Assembly (NCBI GenBank): GCA_007119985.1
Contig: SKOQ01000041.1
Span: forward strand, 1 to 26,253
Direction of reading: 5' to 3'
DNA from: Marinospirillum sp.
GTDB lineage: Bacteria; Pseudomonadota; Gammaproteobacteria; Pseudomonadales; Halomonadaceae
Length of the DNA stretch: 26,253 bases
The position numbers and the translations under genes are program-made. The notes beneath the pieces were generated by a model. It ran no database searches and had not been told where the DNA came from. It saw only the letters and a program-made list of their open reading frames with translations. Position 1 is the first letter of the stretch. Each line of letters opens with the position of its first letter. Of the stretch, positions 7,682 to 15,709 are shown piece by piece.

Positions 7682-9037
7682 ATGTATGATCTTCTCATCG
7701 TTGAAGACGATGCGGATTTGCGTGAAGCCATTGAGGATACTCTGGAGCTAGAAGGCTGGAGCTATCAATCTGTTGCCCATGGGCAGGAGGCGCTTCAGCA
7801 GTTAAAAAAACACACTTTTGCTGCTCTGGTATCAGATGTCAGCATGCCGGTGATGGATGGTCATGCGCTTCTTCAGCAGGTGATGACCCTCTATCCTGAA
7901 ATGCCGATGGTGCTGATGACCGCCTATGGTTCGGTGGGTCAAGCCGTTGAGGCGATGCGCCTAGGGGCGGCAGATTATCTGGTGAAGCCTTTTGTGCCAG
8001 AGACCTTGGTGAATGTGCTGCGTCCTTTGATTGAGGCGCGTGTAGGTGCGCAGCCTGCTCAGCAGGGGTTGGTGGTCGAAGATCCTTTGAGTTTGCAACT
8101 ACTTGAGTTGGCTGGGCGGGTAGCGAAAAGTGATGCTTCGGTGATGATCGGTGGTGAATCAGGTACTGGAAAAGAAGTGCTGGCGCGCTATATTCATGCG
8201 CAGTCTCCACGTGCACAGCAGCCTTTTGTGGCGATCAACTGTGCGGCTATTCCTGAGAATCTCTTGGAAGCAACGCTCTTTGGTTATGAGAAGGGCGCTT
8301 TTACCGGTGCTCAGTCAGGCGCGCCAGGCAAGTTTGAGCAAGCGGATGGTGGCACCTTGCTGTTGGATGAAATCACCGAAATGCCGCTGGAGCTACAAGC
8401 TAAGCTATTACGCGTACTGCAAGAGCAAGAAGTTGAGCGCTTGGGTTCGAGAAAAACCCTCAAGCTCAATGTGCGCGTATTGGCAACCAGTAACCGGCAT
8501 CTGAAAGCCGCAGTGCAGGAAGGCGTGTTCCGTGAAGATCTTTATTATCGCCTGAATGTTTTTCCTTTGAATTGGCCGCCTCTACGAGAAAGGCGTCAAG
8601 ATATTTTGCCCTTGGCTCGTGCTTTGTTGGTCAAGCATGCGCCGCGCATGGGGTTAAAAAGCCTCCCTGTATTGCAAGACTGTGCGGGGCAGCGTTTGAT
8701 GCAGCATAGCTGGCCGGGCAATGTGCGTGAGCTGGAAAATGTGATCCAGCGGGCTTTGATTCTTTCTGATGGACAGCGGATTCCCGCCTCCTGCTTGGTC
8801 ATAGAGGCCAGTGAGCAGGAGGGTGAGCTCAGCTTGCCGCCGGTGATGCCATCTCACAAAGGTCAAGACGATCTACGTCAAGACTTAAAAGAACAAGAGT
8901 TTCAGCGTATATTGCAAGTCTTGCATGAAGAGCGGGGGAAGAAAAAAGAGACCGCCTTACGCTTGGGTATCAGCCCAAGAACACTCCGTTATAAGTTGGC
9001 AAAAATGCGCGAAGAAGGCTATTTAATAGAAGAGTGA
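7682..9037 (+). CDS. flrC: sigma-54-dependent flagellar response regulator FlrC/FleR
   Basis: This is a 451-residue NtrC-family activator. The receiver domain (1-120) has an acidic pocket E8-D9-D10, phosphoacceptor D52 and K102 in VKPF. The AAA+ domain (about 133-365) has Walker A GESGTGKE (158-165), the sigma-54 contact loop GAFTGA (205-210), Walker B GGTLLLDE (223-230) and GNVREL (346-351). A Fis-type helix-turn-helix lies at 405-445 (ETALRLGISPRTLRYKL). These residues are complete, so it should hydrolyse ATP and open sigma-54 promoters when phosphorylated by FlrB. Likely targets are the fliE, fliK and flhA promoters downstream. The ATG at 7682 is preceded by AGGATAAGA. Confidence 0.95.
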   Translation: MYDLLIVEDDADLREAIEDTLELEGWSYQSVAHGQEALQQLKKHTFAALVSDVSMPVMDGHALLQQVMTLYPEMPMVLMTAYGSVGQAVEAMRLGAADYLVKPFVPETLVNVLRPLIEARVGAQPAQQGLVVEDPLSLQLLELAGRVAKSDASVMIGGESGTGKEVLARYIHAQSPRAQQPFVAINCAAIPENLLEATLFGYEKGAFTGAQSGAPGKFEQADGGTLLLDEITEMPLELQAKLLRVLQEQEVERLGSRKTLKLNVRVLATSNRHLKAAVQEGVFREDLYYRLNVFPLNWPPLRERRQDILPLARALLVKHAPRMGLKSLPVLQDCAGQRLMQHSWPGNVRELENVIQRALILSDGQRIPASCLVIEASEQEGELSLPPVMPSHKGQDDLRQDLKEQEFQRILQVLHEERGKKKETALRLGISPRTLRYKLAKMREEGYLIEE

Positions 9038-9164
9038 AGTGTAGAGAAGTGTAACGCTTTGCTACCTGCTAATGACGGTGCAGAGAACAAATTATACGTC
9101 AGCAGTGTAGTCACGCTGGGTGCATTTCGGTAAAGTAGCCCTGTTTGATGAACCGTGATCTCGA

Positions 9165-9200
9165 AGAGTAGGGTGGGTGATCCACTCGGCACGCTACTCT
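9165..9200. repeat. inverted repeat upstream of fliE
   Basis: AGAGTAG (9165-9171) and CTACTCT (9194-9200) are perfect 7-base inverted arms 22 bases apart, with a nested GTGG/CCAC pair (9173-9176/9182-9185). The right arm overlaps the candidate sigma-54 element. It may be an activator/operator site or a leader hairpin; nothing in the sequence decides which. Confidence 0.35.
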
Positions 9201-9202
9201 CA
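9186..9202 (+). promoter_or_regulatory. candidate sigma-54 promoter for fliE (weak)
   Basis: TCGGCACG matches the -24 element (consensus TGGCACG) well, but the -12 position reads TCTC instead of TTGC, so one of the two core bases is wrong. If real, transcription would start near 9213, about 20 bases before the fliE ATG. In Vibrio and Pseudomonas the fliE operon is sigma-54 and FlrC/FleR dependent, which is the main reason to list it. Confidence 0.25.
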
Positions 9203-9233
9203 TCAAAAATGAATAAGGAAAAGGTGAGCTGAT

Positions 9234-9638
9234 ATGGTGGAACGCGCCGATATTTCTAGTGTTTTGTCGCAGATTCGAAGTGTGCGCCATGATGCATCCC
9301 ACTCCATGCACATGCAGGGAATGGGATCGCCTAATGGTCCACTTGTTCGCGCTTTACAAGAAGGCGGGCCAGAGGGTGTGGCTGGTATCGGTGCCACGGA
9401 TCAAGTCCGTGATGTTCCTTCTTTTGCTACCTTACTGCGCCAAGCGATCGATAATGTGAATGGCCATCAGCAAACCGCAAGTGATCTTCGTACCCGCTAT
9501 GAGTTGGGCGATCCTGATGTTGATATCGTTAACGTGATGGTGGCAGCACAAAAGTCCAGTGTTGCCTTTGATGCGATGTCGCAAGTTAGAAATCGACTCG
9601 TGAACGCTTATCAGGAAATCATGCGTATGCCTGTGTGA
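9234..9638 (+). CDS. fliE: flagellar hook-basal body protein FliE
   Basis: FliE is the periplasmic adaptor joining the MS ring to the proximal rod and is exported early by the flagellar type III system. The protein has 134 residues, slightly longer than the usual 105-115 because of a Met/Gly/Pro-rich N-terminal stretch. The C-terminal core is diagnostic: FATLLRQAIDNVNGHQQTASDLRTRYELGDPDVDIVNVMVAAQKSSVAFDAMSQVRNRL in outline, ending YQEIMRMPV. The ATG at 9234 follows AAGGAAAAGGTGAG. It opens the fliEFG unit after a 196-bp gap from flrC, and fliF follows 37 bp later. Confidence 0.96.
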   Translation: MVERADISSVLSQIRSVRHDASHSMHMQGMGSPNGPLVRALQEGGPEGVAGIGATDQVRDVPSFATLLRQAIDNVNGHQQTASDLRTRYELGDPDVDIVNVMVAAQKSSVAFDAMSQVRNRLVNAYQEIMRMPV

Positions 9639-9675
9639 TGCTCAGGCTTCACAGAGGACTTACTGAGGTTAATGA

Positions 9676-11442
9676 ATGGAAAACGCACCTGCCAATGTAG
9701 CCAGCGGCGCAGAGGGTAATTTGCCAGAGACGGCAAGAGCCACTGGAAGCAGTCCGGCGGCTCTTGATACGGCTGATCAGCAGGATAAGGCAGCCAAGGG
9801 AAATCTTTTTAAATCAGGCAGTCGTGCCAGCACTATACTGAACAACTTTAACCAGTTAGATGTCTTGCGCCAGATGGCGTTGTTAATTGGTTTTGCGGCC
9901 AGTATTGCGCTGGGCTTTGCCGTTGTGCTTTGGTCGCAATCCGATAGCTATCGTCCGTTGATGTCCAGCCTGAGCGAGGTGGATTCTCCAGCGATAGTGG
10001 AAATTCTAGAACGTAACCGTATTCGCTACCGTATCGATCCTTCTTCTGGCGCGCTGTTGGTGCGCGAGCAGGATATCCATTTGGCGCGGATGCAGGTTGC
10101 CGGTGCCGATATTCATCAGCCAAATACCGTCGGCTATGAGCTACTGGAAACAAGCCAAGGGCTGGGTACCAGTCAGTTTATGGAGAATGCGCGTTATTTA
10201 CGCAGCATCGAGGGTGAACTGGCGCGCACGATTTCTAGCTTGGATACGGTGCGACAAGCGCGTGTCCATTTGGCTGTTCCTCGCCAATCTGTTTTTTTGC
10301 GTGATCAGCGCCGCCCTTCTGCGTCTGTTTTCCTCAACTTGACTCCAGGTCGTGCGATGGATTCGACCCAAGCCAATGCGATTATGCGCTTGGTCGCGGC
10401 GAGTGTGCCTTCGATGCTACCTGCCGATGTCACCATTGTCGATCAGCGCGGCAACCTGCTTTCGCAGCGTGAGGAAAACCCAGCTGATCAGGCGATGACG
10501 CGTCAGCTAGAGCACACGCGAATTGTTGAACAGCGTCTTAACGATCGTATTCGTCAGCTTCTGGATCCAGTGGCGGGTGCAGGGCGTTTCCAAACAGCTG
10601 TGTCGGTTGATGTTGACTTCACTCAGATAGAGCAGAGCTCTGAGCAGTTCAACCCAGATATGCCCGCGATTCGCAGCGAGCAGACGGTGAATGAAGAGCG
10701 AGTCGGTGATTTTGGCCCGATGGGGATCCCCGGTGCGTTGTCGAACCAACCGCCACAAGATGGCTTTGCGCCTGAGCAGGCTGTGGGTGCTGGCGGAGAA
10801 GGTAACACCCCAACCAACCGTCGTGCGCAGGCGACGCGCAACTTTGAACTCGATCGGACACTGAGCTATTCCCGTACGGATTCAGGACGCATTGCGCGCC
10901 TAACTGTAGCCGTTGTCTTGGATGATTTGATTCAACGTAATCCAGAAACAGGGCGTACCGAGCGAATTCCTTGGAATGAAAATGAGTTAGAGCGGATTAA
11001 TGCCTTAGTGCGCAATGCCGTTGGTTTCTCTGCAGTGCGTGGTGATAGCGTCAGCGTGATTAACTCGCCCTTTGTTGAAAGCACCTTGGATGAACTGCCA
11101 GAGCTGCCTTTCTGGGAGCAGCCTTGGTTCTGGGATCTCGCGAAGCAAGTTTTGGCTGGCCTATTTGTGCTGATCTTAATCTTTGGTGTGTTGCGCCCCA
11201 TTTTGCGCAATCTGGCGACCAAAGCCGATGCCGATATCGAGGGTGCAGAGCTGGACGAGTTGGCACCGCTGGATGGTGGCCTGTCAGATGATCAGGTGAC
11301 ACTCAGCGCCTCAGATGATCCTCTACTGGCACCGCCGAGTGATCTGTATGAGCGCCAGTTGAATGCCATTCGTGCCCTTATTGCTGAGAACCCAGGTCGG
11401 GTCGCTCAGGTAGTCCGTCAATGGATAGCAAACGATGACTGA
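9676..11442 (+). CDS. fliF: flagellar MS-ring protein FliF
   Basis: This 588-residue inner-membrane protein polymerises into the MS ring, the base on which the rod, C ring and export gate assemble. A polar N-terminal tail of about 60 residues precedes the first transmembrane helix (about 67-86). The ring-building YscJ/FliF motifs follow, including the region around LLVREQDIHLARMQVAGA and RVHLAVPRQSVF. A second transmembrane helix lies at about 490-510 (LAGLFVLILIFGVLRPIL). The cytoplasmic tail ends IRALIAENPGRVAQVVRQWI, the FliG-binding segment. The length fits the family (550-600). The ATG at 9676 follows CTGAGG; another ATG at 9672 is out of frame. The stop overlaps the fliG start by 8 bases (ATGACTGA), suggesting translational coupling. 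Confidence 0.98.
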   Translation: MENAPANVASGAEGNLPETARATGSSPAALDTADQQDKAAKGNLFKSGSRASTILNNFNQLDVLRQMALLIGFAASIALGFAVVLWSQSDSYRPLMSSLSEVDSPAIVEILERNRIRYRIDPSSGALLVREQDIHLARMQVAGADIHQPNTVGYELLETSQGLGTSQFMENARYLRSIEGELARTISSLDTVRQARVHLAVPRQSVFLRDQRRPSASVFLNLTPGRAMDSTQANAIMRLVAASVPSMLPADVTIVDQRGNLLSQREENPADQAMTRQLEHTRIVEQRLNDRIRQLLDPVAGAGRFQTAVSVDVDFTQIEQSSEQFNPDMPAIRSEQTVNEERVGDFGPMGIPGALSNQPPQDGFAPEQAVGAGGEGNTPTNRRAQATRNFELDRTLSYSRTDSGRIARLTVAVVLDDLIQRNPETGRTERIPWNENELERINALVRNAVGFSAVRGDSVSVINSPFVESTLDELPELPFWEQPWFWDLAKQVLAGLFVLILIFGVLRPILRNLATKADADIEGAELDELAPLDGGLSDDQVTLSASDDPLLAPPSDLYERQLNAIRALIAENPGRVAQVVRQWIANDD

Positions 11443-12451
11443 TGAAGACCTCTATGCTGAAAGTCTCTCTTCTTTAGAGAGAGCGGCCATTTTATTGATG
11501 TCTCTGGGCGAAACGGATGCGGCTCAGGTGTTAAAGCACATGGGACCCAAGGAAGTACAAAAAATCGGCTTGGCGATGTCGCAGCTACAGAATGTCAGCC
11601 GTGCCCAGGTTGAAGAAGTGCTGGGGGATTTCCTTGAAGATGTTGGCGAGCAAACTGGCCTCGGTGTGGGTGCAGATAGCTATATTCGCCGGATGCTCAG
11701 TGAAGCCTTGGGTGAAGATAAGGCGAATGGTCTGATCGATCGGATTCTGCTCGGCGGGAACACGACGGGTCTGGATACGCTGAAGTGGATGGAGCCGCGA
11801 GCTGTGGCCGATATTATCCGTTTTGAGCACCCGCAGATCCAAGCCATCGTCATGTCCTACCTAGACTCTGATCAGGGTGCAGAGATTCTCCGTTTCTTTG
11901 ACCCTAAAGTGCGCCTGGATGTCATGCTGCGTGTGGCGGCATTAGAATCAGTGCAGCCGCAAGCCCTGCAAGAGCTGAACGACATTCTGGAGAAGCAGTT
12001 CTCTGGTTCAGGCGGTACTCAAACCACCAGCATGGGTGGTGTGAAGGTCGTGGCCAATATAATGAACAACCTTGATAGCACCATCGAAGGCGATCTGATG
12101 GATGCGATTAAAGAGGTAGATGAAGCGCTGGGTGAAGAGATCGAAGATCTGATGTTTGTCTTTGATAACCTGGCGGATATGGATGATAAAGACCTACAAA
12201 CCCTGCTGCGTGAAGTGAAGCCAGAAACACTGACGCTGGCGCTCAAGGGTGCCGAAGCGCGCGTGCAAGAGAAGATCTTCAAGAATATGTCCAAGCGTGC
12301 AGCCGAACTACTGCGTGACGATCTGGAAGCCCAAGGTCCAGTTCGGATTAGTGAAGTGGAAGGTTCGCAAAAAGAAATTCTTGGTGTGGCACGTCGTTTA
12401 GCAGAGGAAGGCACGATCAATCTGGCATCGAGCAATGATGAGATGGTCTAG
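11435..12451 (+). CDS. fliG: flagellar motor switch protein FliG
   Basis: FliG is the C-ring protein that binds FliF and interacts with the MotA/PomA stator to generate torque. It has 338 residues, standard for the family. The N-terminal FliF-binding domain begins ERAAILLMSLGE. The EHPQ motif that binds FliM is at 131-134 (RFEHPQIQAIVMSYL). The C-terminal torque helix retains the charged residues in KRAAELLRDDLEAQGPVR. The ATG overlaps the fliF stop by 8 bases. It is followed by a 59-base gap with two small hairpins before fliH. Confidence 0.98.
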   Translation: MTDEDLYAESLSSLERAAILLMSLGETDAAQVLKHMGPKEVQKIGLAMSQLQNVSRAQVEEVLGDFLEDVGEQTGLGVGADSYIRRMLSEALGEDKANGLIDRILLGGNTTGLDTLKWMEPRAVADIIRFEHPQIQAIVMSYLDSDQGAEILRFFDPKVRLDVMLRVAALESVQPQALQELNDILEKQFSGSGGTQTTSMGGVKVVANIMNNLDSTIEGDLMDAIKEVDEALGEEIEDLMFVFDNLADMDDKDLQTLLREVKPETLTLALKGAEARVQEKIFKNMSKRAAELLRDDLEAQGPVRISEVEGSQKEILGVARRLAEEGTINLASSNDEMV

Positions 12452-12461
12452 TGTTTGTTCT

Positions 12462-12501
12462 CGTTTAGCAAACGGGCTATTGAGGCCTGATCGACATCAG
12501 G
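12462..12501 (+). promoter_or_regulatory. two tandem hairpins in the fliG-fliH gap; the second overlaps the fliH ribosome site
   Basis: CGTTT-AGC-AAACG (12462-12474) is followed by CCTGAT-CGAC-ATCAGG (12486-12501), a perfect 6-bp stem with a 4-base loop. The 3' arm of the second stem shares its last bases with the fliH Shine-Dalgarno AGGGGG (12499-12504), so folding could limit fliH translation. No T-tract follows, so termination is unlikely. The stems are seen directly; the regulatory role is inferred. Confidence 0.4.
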
Positions 12502-12510
12502 GGGTCATTC

Positions 12511-14310
12511 GTGACATCTAGAAAACGTATCCCCGCTGAAGAGCAAGTGCCCTTTCGTCGCTGGGAAATGCCGGATTTAACAGGTATCAAGCGTAGTATC
12601 GCTCGCCGCTTGGATGAACTAGAGGCGCAAACTTCGGCAAGTGAGCAAGAAGAAGCGCCCACGCTGCCACAGTTGCCCACAGCTGAAGAAGTGGAAGCCT
12701 TGCGTGCTGAAGCCGAACAGGCCGGTTTTCAGGCAGGTCAGCAGGCTGGTCATGCCGAAGGTTATGAGGCAGGGCGTGCTCTGGGCTATCAAGAAGGCGA
12801 AGCCCAGGGTCAGGAAGCCGGTTTTCAGGTCGGTTATCAGCGAGGGCTTGAAGAAGCTCAGCATGAAATCGATGCGCAGTTGGCGCGCTTGGCCTCATTG
12901 ATTCAGCAGTTGCAAGGTCCAATTCAAGAGCTTGATTTTGAGGTAGAAGAGGCTCTTTTAGGCCTCGTCGATCAGCTTTGTCGTGCCCTGATTCGCCGAG
13001 AAGTGGCTTTAGATCGCGATTATTTGCGCGATATTATCAAAGAGTCCATCGCAGCCCTGCCCCCTGGCTATCAACGCCTGAATATTCACTTTCATCCAGA
13101 TGACCTCCCTCTGGTCGAGGCGGCTTGTGCTTCGCTTCTTGATCGCTATCAACTGACGCCCAATGCCAGTATTACGCCAGGCGGTGTGGAGCTAGAAACG
13201 CGCCAAAGCCTTGTGGATGCGACGCTAGAGCAGCGCTATAAAAAATTAGTCGGTCAGCTGGTTGCAGGTCAATATCAGCAGCGTTTGGGTGAAATGGAGA
13301 GCCTCGCTGATGAGCAGCTGGATACACCCTCTGTGCCTGAAGCCTCTTTCTCTTCAGACTCTTCAGAAGCCGAACCCGCGCCTGCCTCGCCTCGTCCCCC
13401 AGTGAGTGAAACTGCGCCTTTGAGTGGTGATCTATCGACAGTTGAGCCTTCAGTTGATGCGACAGCGCCTCTAGAGGCTCATGCCCTCGACGAGCAGAAT
13501 CAGAAGGACTCTGGGATTGAGGCAAGTCGCTCGGCAGCCCCTTTAGAGGTGCCAGCGTCAGAAGCGGCTGAGATGGCTGAAACACCTCCCGTGCCGGCTG
13601 TTTCTCGGGTGAGTTTGCAGCGTCAGTCTGCACCTCGCCAGCCAGTGCCAGCGGCAGCCCCTGAAACCGAAGACACTGCATCTGATGCGGCTTCTCAAGC
13701 TGAGCCTCTGGTATCAAGCGATGAAGCATCGCAGGATGAATTTTCAGATCTTGCGCCTTCGGCCAGTGAACCCCAGCTGAGTGAGCCCCTAGCTAGTGAG
13801 CCCCAGATTGCGACGTCAGCGCCTGAGCAGGATTTATCTCAGGCAGAGATGCAGGATGTGAATGCGCCGACAGCCTCACTAGAGTCAGCCGATAGCGCTG
13901 CAACAGAAGATCTTAGCCAGGCGGCGGCACCGATCGATCAAGATCCAGAGGTCGCTGCCTCACCAGAAGCGACAAGCCATCTCGACGATTTGAGTGAAGA
14001 TGAGTTCTTTGCGCAGGCTTTGCAGGCACTGGATAGCGATATGGAGTTGGCAGATGAGGACATCGACGCTGAGCTTGATGGCCTACTCTCTTCAGTGCAG
14101 CAACAAGAAGCCGATGAAAGTACCTCCGAAGTGGATCAAGATCCAAGTTCAAACGAGACAGCGCAAACAGACAAGGCTTCTGATTCTGTCCATGAGGGGC
14201 GTTATTTACAAGAAGGGCAGCAGGATGCTTGGGCCGATGATTTTCTCAGTGATCTTGATGAGCCACTTGAAGATTTAACACCCAAATCTCAGGGGCCTGT
14301 CAGTGGTTAA
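12511..14310 (+). CDS. fliH: flagellar assembly protein FliH with a long acidic C-terminal extension
   Basis: FliH is the stator-like regulator of the FliI ATPase, linking it to the C ring. The 599-residue reading is far longer than typical FliH (about 230-270). Residues 1-262 are the recognisable protein: N-terminal RRWEMPDL, the glycine-spaced helix (about 71-112, repeated AxxxG/GxxxG in QAGHAEGYEAGRALGYQEG), and the C-terminal FliI-binding domain (LLGLVDQLCRALIRREV, HFHPDDLPLVE, GGVELETRQSLVDATLEQRY). Residues 263-599 are low-complexity, rich in Ser, Ala, Glu, Asp and Pro, with SEPQ/SEPL repeats at 419-432 and acidic amphipathic patches at about 490-527 and 570-589. The start is GTG after a strong AGGGGG. 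The last 8 bases overlap fliI. The tail is intact in frame with no internal stop. Its role is unknown. Confidence 0.9.
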   Translation: MTSRKRIPAEEQVPFRRWEMPDLTGIKRSIARRLDELEAQTSASEQEEAPTLPQLPTAEEVEALRAEAEQAGFQAGQQAGHAEGYEAGRALGYQEGEAQGQEAGFQVGYQRGLEEAQHEIDAQLARLASLIQQLQGPIQELDFEVEEALLGLVDQLCRALIRREVALDRDYLRDIIKESIAALPPGYQRLNIHFHPDDLPLVEAACASLLDRYQLTPNASITPGGVELETRQSLVDATLEQRYKKLVGQLVAGQYQQRLGEMESLADEQLDTPSVPEASFSSDSSEAEPAPASPRPPVSETAPLSGDLSTVEPSVDATAPLEAHALDEQNQKDSGIEASRSAAPLEVPASEAAEMAETPPVPAVSRVSLQRQSAPRQPVPAAAPETEDTASDAASQAEPLVSSDEASQDEFSDLAPSASEPQLSEPLASEPQIATSAPEQDLSQAEMQDVNAPTASLESADSAATEDLSQAAAPIDQDPEVAASPEATSHLDDLSEDEFFAQALQALDSDMELADEDIDAELDGLLSSVQQQEADESTSEVDQDPSSNETAQTDKASDSVHEGRYLQEGQQDAWADDFLSDLDEPLEDLTPKSQGPVSG

Positions 14311-15649
14311 GTCTTCATTAGCAGAGCGTTTGCGCCAGCATCAAGCCCAGCTCAAGCCGGATCAGCCTTTGGTTGAAGGCCGGCTGGTGCGTATGGTCGG
14401 TCTGACTTTAGAGGCCGTGGGGTGTGCGCTGCCTGTGGGCTCCTATTGTGATATTGAGTCCGTTACTGGCCAACCTGTGGAGGCCGAAGTCGTGGGCTTC
14501 TCAGGTGAGCACCTCTACTTAATGCCGCTTGGCAATGCAGAAGGGCTGCGACCAGGTGCGCGGGTGACGCCTAATCTGCGTGCTTTGAAAGTACCGGTGG
14601 GTTTTAGCCTGCTGGGGCGTGTTCTCGATGGTTATGGGCGTCCGCTGGATCAACTCGGTCCTTTGCAAACAGAAGACGAAGCCAGTCTCAATGGGCGCAT
14701 CATCAACCCTCTTGAGCGCCACCCTATCGACACGCCTTTGGATGTGGGCGTGGGTGCTATCAACGCCATGTTTACGGTTGGTCAAGGCCAACGCTTAGGC
14801 TTATTTGCTGGTAGTGGTGTAGGTAAATCCATGCTCTTGGGCATGATGACGCGGTTTACCAAGGCTGATATTACCGTGGTTGGTCTGGTGGGCGAGCGTG
14901 GCCGAGAGGTGAAGGAATTTATTGAGTCGATTCTTGGTCCTGAAGGCATGGCGCGTTCTGTGGTCATCGCCTCACCTGCTGATGATGCGCCTTTAATGCG
15001 TTTGCGTGCGGCTCAGTTGACGCATAGTGTGGCAGAGTACTATCGTGATCAAGGCAAGAATGTCCTGCTGCTGATGGACTCGTTAACACGCTATGCTCAG
15101 GCACAGCGCGAAATTGCTTTGGCCGTGGGTGAGCCACCTGCGACCAAGGGTTATCCTCCATCGGTGTTTGCCAAAATTCCTCAACTGGTGGAAAGAACAG
15201 GTAACGGCGCACAAGGCCAAGGGTCCATTACTGCTTTTTATACGGTGCTGACGGAAGGAGATGATCAGCAAGATCCGATTGCGGATGCAGCCCGCGCGAT
15301 TCTTGATGGACACCTCGTGTTGTCGCGGCGATTGGCTGAAGAGGGGCATTACCCTGCTATTGATGTTGAAGCCTCGATTAGCCGTGTGATGCCGCAGATT
15401 GTCAGTCCCGAGCATCTCGCGCGGGTTTATCGTTTTAAACAGCTTTATGCGCGTTATCAGCAGAACAAGGATTTGATCAATGTGGGCGCCTATGCCAAAG
15501 GTAGCGACCCTGAAATTGATTTAGCGATTCAGTTGATGCCTGTCATGCGCCAGTTTTTGCAGCAGTCTTTGCATGAGCAGGTGGATCTATTGACCAGTCG
15601 TCAAAGATTAGAGCTGTTGGGTAAGAACATGTTTCCAGCACAAGGATAG
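14303..15649 (+). CDS. fliI: flagellum-specific type III export ATPase FliI
   Basis: FliI is the hexameric F1-beta-like ATPase at the cytoplasmic face of the flagellar export gate; it detaches substrates from chaperones with FliH and FliJ. It has 448 residues, normal for the family. It shows Walker A AGSGVGKS (169-176), the catalytic-Glu motif GERGREV (197-203), Walker B NVLLLMD (253-259) and the signature LAVGEPPATKGYPPSVF. The start is GTG at 14303, overlapping the fliH stop in an 8-base GTGGTTAA, with AGGGG upstream. fliJ follows after 60 bases. Confidence 0.98.
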   Translation: MVKSSLAERLRQHQAQLKPDQPLVEGRLVRMVGLTLEAVGCALPVGSYCDIESVTGQPVEAEVVGFSGEHLYLMPLGNAEGLRPGARVTPNLRALKVPVGFSLLGRVLDGYGRPLDQLGPLQTEDEASLNGRIINPLERHPIDTPLDVGVGAINAMFTVGQGQRLGLFAGSGVGKSMLLGMMTRFTKADITVVGLVGERGREVKEFIESILGPEGMARSVVIASPADDAPLMRLRAAQLTHSVAEYYRDQGKNVLLLMDSLTRYAQAQREIALAVGEPPATKGYPPSVFAKIPQLVERTGNGAQGQGSITAFYTVLTEGDDQQDPIADAARAILDGHLVLSRRLAEEGHYPAIDVEASISRVMPQIVSPEHLARVYRFKQLYARYQQNKDLINVGAYAKGSDPEIDLAIQLMPVMRQFLQQSLHEQVDLLTSRQRLELLGKNMFPAQG

Positions 15650-15709
15650 TCGGGTGGCCTAGCCTGTCGGTTCTGAGGTCGGACTTGAAATGAGCGAGGA
15701 TGAAACAAG

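Noticed and set aside
9049..9063. TTTGCT at 9058-9063 as a sigma-54 -12 element
   Set aside because: There is no GG at the required -24 position.
9131..9159. Possible sigma-28 promoter before fliE (TAAAGTAG ... ACCGTGAT)
   Set aside because: The -35 half is good, but the -10 half is poor and the spacing is two bases too long. fliE is not normally a sigma-28 gene.
13172..13729. A 185-codon minus-strand frame under the FliH tail, considered as an alternative gene explaining the unusual region
   Set aside because: It has no recognisable domain and no ribosome site. The plus-strand frame runs unbroken into the fliI overlap with the same strong start.
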